Source: an uncultured Oscillospiraceae bacterium (lineage in GTDB: Bacteria; Bacillota; Clostridia; Oscillospirales; Oscillospiraceae). From it: a stretch of DNA of 8,654 nt. Shown here in pieces: positions 5,519-8,654 of the stretch (positions are counted from its first letter, which is position 1; each line of letters opens with the position of its first letter). The translations under genes were made by a program, and so were the position numbers. The DNA is taken from positions 1 through 8,654 of the forward strand of contig CAJTYO010000089.1 of the NCBI GenBank assembly GCA_910584045.1. Direction: 5' to 3'. Under the pieces are notes generated by a model. It searched no databases. It saw nothing but the letters and a program-made list of their open reading frames with translations, and was not told the DNA's origin.

Positions 5519-5613
5519 TGCCGTCCCTCCTTTGGCCACGCCGCCAGCAGCGCCGCACGAAGCGTGGCGTATGCTCTGCCCTGGTAATACCAAACGCCCT
5601 TGTGGTATCTCAC
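5515..5613 (-). CDS. 32-aa small protein, coupled at both ends
   Basis: GTG at 5613 opens VRYHKGVWYYQGRAYATLRA, followed by ALLAAWPKEGRQ and TGA. AAGGAGG lies 7 nt upstream. The start shares GTGA with the stop of the preceding gene and the stop shares GTGA with the next start, so the frame fills the space between two genes exactly. The YHKGVWYYQGRAYATLRAAL pattern (an aromatic strand pair, then a helix) looks like a genuine small fold and not chance. Similar short ORFs are, as far as I recall, found in Clostridia prophages. Function unknown. Confidence 0.65.
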   Translation of the reverse strand: MRYHKGVWYYQGRAYATLRAALLAAWPKEGRQ

Positions 5614-5975
5614 GTCTGCGCCTCCTTCCGCTTGTGCGGGTTCCTCGCGTCATAGGCGGCTTTGGCCTCCGCGCATACCTGTGCGGCTCTGGCCTCATAG
5701 TCTGCACGCCACTGCGCTGCCAGCTCAGCCGGGCCGGGGCAATGGGCCTGGATGGGGGCTGACCGCCGGGCATTTATGCGGGCCATCAGCTCCGCCGCAC
5801 GGTCCAGCTTGGCGGAAACGGCTGCGGCCTGGGCATCTGCACAGAGCCTGCGGAGTTGGGCCGCCGCTGTGCCGGTCCCCTGGCGGGTGCTCCCCCCTGC
5901 CGGGATTACCTCCGCCGTGTCGGGGAAGTAGTTCACGCCCTCTATCAGGTCATCGTGGATCATAACTGTTTTCAT
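5610..5975 (-). CDS. hypothetical Ala-rich helical protein, 121 aa
   Basis: The start MKTVMIHDDLIEGVNYFPDT follows AAGGAGGAG at 6 nt; a longer frame to 6044 overlaps the upstream gene. Residues 1-35 form a mixed N-terminal part. From residue 37 on the sequence is Ala/Arg/Glu-rich and helical (TAAAQLRRLCADAQAAAVSAK, LDRAAELMARINARR, then ELAAQWRADYEARAAQVCAE). It ends in a basic tail (RNPHKRKEAQ). A two-helix hairpin or coiled coil is probable. No family or catalytic motif is recognised. It is the third gene from the leftward promoter, 16 nt after the 81-aa gene, so it is expressed early on derepression. Confidence 0.7.
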   Translation of the reverse strand: MKTVMIHDDLIEGVNYFPDTAEVIPAGGSTRQGTGTAAAQLRRLCADAQAAAVSAKLDRAAELMARINARRSAPIQAHCPGPAELAAQWRADYEARAAQVCAEAKAAYDARNPHKRKEAQT

Positions 5976-5991
5976 GCGTTCTCCTCCTTTC

Positions 5992-6237
5992 TCACGCGCT
6001 GGCGGGGCACTGCCGCGCAATAGCAGAAAATCTCCGGTTCTCATGCCTGATGTACTCTCGGTCCGTGTTCATGAAAACGACGGTCAGAGTGTTCAGCTCC
6101 ATAAACTCTGATTTTGTCAAGGCTCCCAGCTGACGAGCCATCTGGGCCTTTCCATAGGTCTGGTATAACAGCTCCTTGGAGAAGGACCGCTGCGCGTACC
6201 GCGCCTCCTTTTTCAGCTGCTCAAAAACATCGTTCAT
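5992..6237 (-). CDS. hypothetical helical protein, 81 aa
   Basis: ATG at 6237 follows AAAGGAGACAGT. The protein MNDVFEQLKKEARYAQRSFSK continues helical (ELLYQTYGKAQMARQLGAL), then TKSEFMELNTLTVVFMNTDRE and an Arg-rich end. Basic and amphipathic, it has no Cys cluster or HTH that I can identify; the only Cys is near the end. Second gene of the early operon, in the place where PICIs and phages often put small regulators or recombination helpers; that comparison is positional only. A small hairpin (GCCGCC/GGCGGC) lies just upstream, between it and the 55-aa gene. Confidence 0.72.
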   Translation of the reverse strand: MNDVFEQLKKEARYAQRSFSKELLYQTYGKAQMARQLGALTKSEFMELNTLTVVFMNTDREYIRHENRRFSAIARQCPASA

Positions 6238-6274
6238 ACTGTCTCCTTTCCGCCGCCTCTCAGGGCGGCCTTTC

Positions 6275-6442
6275 TCACTTCTGCCGCTGCTGATCCGTCG
6301 CGCTGTCGCAGGTCATGGTCTGCCGGTAGCTCAAGAACGCCATACCTTCTGTGAAGGACAGGAACTTCTCCTTCTCCAGCTCCGTCAGCTGCGGGACCAG
6401 CGCCCCGCACGTCTCCATGATCTTCTTCTCCTTGTCGGACAT
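6275..6442 (-). CDS. first gene of the leftward operon, 55-aa hypothetical protein
   Basis: ATG at 6442 is preceded by the near-perfect site AGGAGGTGAAACAAA. The product begins MSDKEKKIMETCGALVPQLT, continues ELEKEKFLSFTEGMAFLSYR and ends QTMTCDSATDQQRQK. It is helical and acidic-basic mixed, with two Cys. Similar short proteins (a charged helix, then LTxxEKEKxLxFxEGMAF) are, to my recollection, frequent beside XRE regulators in Clostridia mobile elements. It is the first gene behind the leftward promoter, with only about 25 nt of leader, in the position of an early regulator such as SaPI Str. Function unknown. A longer frame in another phase (6234-6452) across the same DNA is a shadow. Confidence 0.75.
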   Translation of the reverse strand: MSDKEKKIMETCGALVPQLTELEKEKFLSFTEGMAFLSYRQTMTCDSATDQQRQK

Positions 6443-6459
6443 TTTGTTTCACCTCCTGT

Positions 6460-6541
6460 CGTCTATGTCGGAATTGTAAACGACAAAGTCGCTTTTGTCA
6501 AGATCATTTTTCGACTATGTCGGTTTTTCTTGACAATGTCG
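6460..6541. promoter_or_regulatory. four-copy 11-bp palindromic operator array
   Basis: The pattern CGAC-NNN-GTCG occurs at 6460-6470 (CGTCTATGTCG), 6481-6491 (CGACAAAGTCG, perfect), 6512-6522 (CGACTATGTCG, perfect) and 6531-6541 (TGACAATGTCG). Starts are 21, 31 and 19 bp apart, roughly two, three and two helical turns, so the sites face the same side. One sits in the spacer of the leftward promoter, one near its start point, one overlaps the -35 of the rightward promoter, and one lies between the promoters. This is the layout of a repressor operator controlling both promoters. The encoded XRE regulator is the obvious binder (inference). Confidence 0.78.
6473..6501 (-). promoter_or_regulatory. 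leftward promoter of the excision/replication operon
   Basis: On the minus strand, TTGACA (6501-6496) and TACAAT (6478-6473) are 17 bp apart, an almost perfect sigma-70 promoter. Transcription would start near 6466, giving a leader of about 25 nt to the ATG at 6442. The operator CGACAAAGTCG lies wholly within the spacer and CGTCTATGTCG covers the start region. The promoter is strong by sequence and should be tightly repressible. Confidence 0.82.
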
Positions 6542-6558
6542 TAAACACGTGATACACT
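6530..6558 (+). promoter_or_regulatory. rightward promoter of the regulator-integrase genes
   Basis: TTGACA (6530-6535) and TACACT (6553-6558) are 17 bp apart. Transcription would start near 6565, just before the 120-bp palindrome, so that the whole palindrome is in the RNA leader. The operator TGACAATGTCG overlaps the -35 box, which suggests autorepression. The -35 boxes of the two divergent promoters are about 28 bp apart. Confidence 0.75.
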
Positions 6559-6570
6559 GACCTTGTAAAC

Positions 6571-6690
6571 GTGTGGCATACAATATATGAAAAAAAACAC
6601 CAAAAACCCCAGTAACCCCCAGTAGGAAAATCCGGGGTATGGGGGTTTATGGGGGAAATGGTGGTTTTTTACCCATATTGTATGCCACAC
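6571..6690. repeat. 120-bp imperfect palindrome in the regulator leader
   Basis: GTGTGGCATACAATAT (6571-6586) and ATATTGTATGCCACAC (6675-6690) are perfect 16-bp inverted repeats. The inner 88 bp continues the symmetry imperfectly: A-rich then CCCC/CCCCC runs on the left, and GGGGG/GGGGG runs then T-rich on the right. The RNA would fold into one long hairpin ending 10-12 nt before the ribosome site of the regulator. It could be a translation-controlling leader, a transcription attenuator, a cruciform operator, or a MITE-like insertion with 16-bp ends. No target-site duplication is evident to me. Confidence 0.72.
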
Positions 6691-6704
6691 AGCAAAGAGG
6701 GGAG

Positions 6705-7226
6705 GTGACTGCAACGAACGCACGCATAAAAAAATTGCGTAAGGCTCTGGACCTCACGCAACAGGAATTTGCAAAAAGAATTGGATCAACAGCAAATGTT
6801 CTTACGCACTACGAAACAGGCCGCCGTAACCCGTCCAGCTCCGTTATCAACAACATCTGCAAAGAGTTCCACGTCAATGAGGCGTGGCTGCGGACTGGCG
6901 ATGGGGAGATGTTCAGGGAGATGTCCCGTGACGATGAAATCGCCGCCTTTGTCGGTGATGTGCTGCGGGATGAGACAGACGATTTCAAGCGGCGGTTCAT
7001 CGCCGCGCTGTCCCACCTGGATGCCGCCGGTTGGTCTGCGCTGGAGCAACTTGTGGAGGACACGGCCCGGAAGCTAGGCGAAGCTCCCGCCCCTGTAGAT
7101 CAGCACGCGGTCTGGGAGGCAGAGGCCCGGGCGGAGGCGGAGGAGGTCTACCGGCAGGTCCTTCAGGAGAAGAGAGCGGAGGCCGGGTACTCAGCCTCAC
7201 CGTCAGACGGCGGGGGCGTGGCCTGA
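6705..7226 (+). CDS. XRE/Cro-C1-family master regulator (repressor)
   Basis: From the GTG at 6705 the product has 173 aa. Residues 7-62 are a classic XRE helix-turn-helix: ARIKKLRKALDLTQQEFAKR, recognition part STANVLTHYETGRRNPS, closing with WLRTGDGEMF. Residues 70-125 are helical (DDEIAAFVGDVLRD, FKRRFIAALSHLD, WSALEQLVEDTARKL) as in many Clostridia phage repressors. The tail is Ala/Glu-rich. There is no LexA-type peptidase domain, so self-cleavage after DNA damage is not expected; release by a protein partner, as for SaPI Stl, is possible. The start is odd: a perfect GGAGGTGA (6701-6708) contains the GTG. The place where an ATG is expected (6714-6716, before NARIKKLR) reads ACG. Alternatives are ACG at 6714 or an ATG at 6639 inside the palindrome. 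Confidence 0.85.
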   Translation: MTATNARIKKLRKALDLTQQEFAKRIGSTANVLTHYETGRRNPSSSVINNICKEFHVNEAWLRTGDGEMFREMSRDDEIAAFVGDVLRDETDDFKRRFIAALSHLDAAGWSALEQLVEDTARKLGEAPAPVDQHAVWEAEARAEAEEVYRQVLQEKRAEAGYSASPSDGGGVA

Positions 7227-7387
7227 GACGATGAGCTCAGCCCACCAAATTCCCAACCGTTTGCGAATTTGAGCAAAAAAAAGGTTCCGCCCTCCGGTGT
7301 TGGCGCACCAGAGAGCGGAGGAAAGGAGCAACGAACTTGATCGGTAGCGTTGCTCCTTCATTCTATCAGAAAATGGAGGAAAAAGCA
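7227..7387 (+). other. integrase leader with two stem-loops
   Basis: This is a 161-bp non-coding gap between regulator and integrase. Stem 1 is CCTCCG (7291-7296) with CGGAGG (7316-7321) and a small inner GGTG/CACC stem. Stem 2 is GGAGCAACG (7325-7333) with CGTTGCTCC (7348-7356), nine perfect pairs, 14-nt loop, followed by the weak T-rich TTCATTCT. AAATTC/GAATTT around 7240-7270 is also inverted. I see no good promoter. Stem 2 may be a weak terminator or attenuator that lowers int expression from the shared transcript; stem 1 hides a GGAGG sequence. Confidence 0.5.
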
Positions 7388-8554
7388 ATGGCAAAGAAAT
7401 CGGCAAAAGGCGCGGGCACCATCCGCAAGAAGACTGTCACCCGCAACGGCAAGCCCTATACCTACTGGGAGGCCAGGGTCACCACCGGCCGCGATCCAGG
7501 CACCGGCAAGCAGATACAGCGCAGCTTTACCGGCAAGACCCAGAAGGAGGTCCGGGAGAAGATGCAGGCCGCAGCCGTGGAGATCAATCAGGGCACCTAC
7601 ACCGCCCCCAGCAAACTCACTGTGGGACAGTGGCTGGATATCTGGCAGCGGGACTATCTGGGCAGCGTGAAGCCCTGTACCGTCCGTACATACAAGATGG
7701 CCATCGGGAACCACGTATGCCCCGCCCTGGGGGCTGTGAAGCTGGCGGACCTCCACCCGCACATGGTGCAAGGCTTTATCAACGGTCTGAAGCTGGCCCC
7801 GGCATCCGCACGGCTGGTCTATCAGGTGCTGCACAGGGCCCTGGAGAAGGCGGTGGACTTGAACTACATCCCCCGTAATCCCTCGGACCGCTGTGAGCTG
7901 CCCAGGCAGGACAGAAAAGAGATACATCCTCTTGACGATCAGCAGATTGCCGCCCTGCTGGAGGCCGCCGAAGGGACCGCGCTGGAGTACCTTGTCCGGG
8001 TGGCACTGTTTACAGGTATGCGGCAAAGCGAGCTTCTGGGCCTTACCTGGGATGTGGTGGACTTCACTTCCGGACAAATCACCATCAACAAGCAGCTCTC
8101 CAGGCTGGAGCACCGGGAGGCGGGCCTGTTTATCTCCCCGAAGAGCGGGAAAGGCCGGACCATCACCGCCGCCCCTCTGGTGCTGCGGGCCCTCCAGGCG
8201 CAGAAGCGCCGTCAGGCAGAAATGCAGCTGCGGGCGGGCCCCATCTGGAGCAACCCCCACGGCCTGGTCTTTACGAACCAGGCGGGGGCCCCTCTGGAGC
8301 AGAGGAGCGTTGACTACCAGTTCCGGCGCATCGTGGCCGCTGCGGGCCTGGTGGGTGTCAGGTTCCACGATACCCGCCATACATACGCCGTCAACGCCAT
8401 CCGCGCCGGGGACGACATCAAGACAGTACAAGGGAACCTGGGTCATGCCACCGCTGCTTTTACCCTCGACCGTTACGCCCACTTCACTGAGGCGATGCAG
8501 AAGGATAGCGCAGAGCGCATGGAAGGATTTGTAAAGGCCGTTCTGAATCTATAA
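7388..8554 (+). CDS. int: tyrosine recombinase integrase
   Basis: This 388-aa site-specific recombinase integrates and excises the element. Residues 1-60 are an AP2-like arm-binding domain (GTIRKK, then YTYWEARVTTGRDPGTGKQI and QRSFTGKTQKEV). Residues 76-170 are the SAM-like core-binding domain (LTVGQWLDIWQRDYLG). Residues 180-380 are the catalytic domain with the complete set: R212 (FTGMRQSELLGL), K252 (SPKSGKGR), H327 and R330 (HDTRHTYA), H353 (LGHATAAF) and nucleophile Y363 (DRYAHF). All are present, so it should be active. ATG at 7388 follows GGAGG at 8 nt; a TTG at 7337 with AAAGGAG would add 17 residues lying in the leader hairpin and fits the family less well. Its stop codon is the first part of the 24-bp repeat at 8552. 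Confidence 0.95.
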   Translation: MAKKSAKGAGTIRKKTVTRNGKPYTYWEARVTTGRDPGTGKQIQRSFTGKTQKEVREKMQAAAVEINQGTYTAPSKLTVGQWLDIWQRDYLGSVKPCTVRTYKMAIGNHVCPALGAVKLADLHPHMVQGFINGLKLAPASARLVYQVLHRALEKAVDLNYIPRNPSDRCELPRQDRKEIHPLDDQQIAALLEAAEGTALEYLVRVALFTGMRQSELLGLTWDVVDFTSGQITINKQLSRLEHREAGLFISPKSGKGRTITAAPLVLRALQAQKRRQAEMQLRAGPIWSNPHGLVFTNQAGAPLEQRSVDYQFRRIVAAAGLVGVRFHDTRHTYAVNAIRAGDDIKTVQGNLGHATAAFTLDRYAHFTEAMQKDSAERMEGFVKAVLNL

Positions 8555-8575
8555 AGGGAAAAAATAAGGGAAAAC
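8552..8575 (+). repeat. 24-bp direct repeat, copy 2, starting at the integrase stop codon
   Basis: This copy is identical to 171-194. The first three bases are the TAA stop of int. With copy 1 it brackets the terminator and the candidate core site in the circular form. Two AAGGGAAAA motifs lie 12 bp apart in each copy, giving four possible integrase arm sites. Confidence 0.7.
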
Positions 8576-8594
8576 GGCTTTGCAAAACAAAACA

Positions 8595-8640
8595 AACCCC
8601 GCTGAACACGTTGCGTTGCAATGGTTCAGCGGGGTTCTTT
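8595..8640 (+). terminator. bidirectional intrinsic terminator between integrase and the leftward cassette
   Basis: AACCCCGCTGAAC (8595-8607) and GTTCAGCGGGGTT (8624-8636) form a perfect 13-bp stem with a 16-nt loop; the loop has its own TTGC/GCAA pairing. Rightward, CTTT follows. Leftward, the preceding AAAACAAAACAAA becomes a U-rich tail. It therefore ends int transcription and, in the circular form, also the leftward operon that finishes at 228. The copy at 1-37 lacks the first five bases of the left arm because the sequence begins there. Confidence 0.85.
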
Positions 8641-8654
8641 CCGATAATAAGGAC
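8600..8654. repeat. 55-bp terminal direct repeat, right copy
   Basis: Exact copy of bases 1-55. Unlike the left copy it is preceded by the full left arm of the terminator, so this is the natural context and the left end is a cut inside the structure. That fits an arbitrary opening point of a circle. Confidence 0.9.

Noticed and set aside
6234..6452. 72-aa frame on the minus strand over the first gene of the leftward operon
   Set aside because: Composition is Arg/Gly/Ala filler and no good ribosome site fits. The 55-aa frame at 6275-6442 has a near-perfect site and a natural protein sequence.
6628..6662. G-quadruplex in the G-run half of the palindrome
   Set aside because: Only three runs of four or more G are followed by a GG, and the complementary C-runs in the same RNA would favour the long hairpin.
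7337..7387. TTG start at 7337 for the integrase
   Set aside because: It has a possible AAAGGAG site, but the added 17 residues lie in a hairpin and are not integrase-like. ATG at 7388 with GGAGG gives the usual N-terminus. Kept only as an alternative.
7358..8482. 374-aa open frame antisense to the integrase
   Set aside because: It is a shadow of a GC-rich gene. The sense frame has the full tyrosine recombinase catalytic set.

Overview
The window reads as one complete small mobile element of high-GC Clostridia type (Oscillospiraceae-like gut Firmicutes is my best guess). The reasons are strong GGAGG ribosome-binding sites, GC-rich coding sequence with ATG, GTG and TTG starts, and protein types common in prophages and integrative elements of that group. 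The first 55 bases (1-55) are repeated exactly as the last 55 (8600-8654). The simplest reading is a circular molecule of 8,599 bp whose contig ends overlap. An integrated element bounded by 55-bp direct repeats is the alternative. No relaxase, conjugation, capsid, portal or large-terminase gene is present.

Layout. The right end (about 6560-8554, + strand) holds a Cro/C1-type regulator followed by a tyrosine integrase. The control region (6443-6704) has two divergent consensus promoters, four copies of an 11-bp palindromic operator, and a 120-bp imperfect palindrome in the leader of the regulator gene. Everything else is read leftwards. An early cassette (6442-3022) contains four small unknown proteins, a repetitive 137-aa protein, a MerR-type excisionase and a 631-aa primase-polymerase/ATPase. 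A symmetric palindrome array (2859-3025) at the primase stop codon is a strong replication-origin candidate. A second cassette (2758-228) holds five unknown small proteins, a terminase-small-subunit-like HTH protein, a coiled-coil protein and a sigma region 4/ArpU-like protein. Integrase and this cassette converge on a bidirectional terminator. It lies in a junction region with a candidate core-type crossover site flanked by two 24-bp direct repeats.

How it works together (inference). Integrase plus excisionase move the element in and out of the chromosome, and the regulator holds the leftward promoter off. Once derepressed, the primase/ATPase would replicate the circle from the adjacent origin. 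The TerS-like and sigma-like proteins would connect the element to a helper phage's packaging and late transcription. The order int - divergent regulator - xis - primase/rep - ori - accessory genes - terS matches phage-inducible chromosomal islands of Gram-positive bacteria. I therefore regard it as a candidate PICI-like phage satellite with an uncharacterised cargo block. Satellite status itself is not proven by the sequence.
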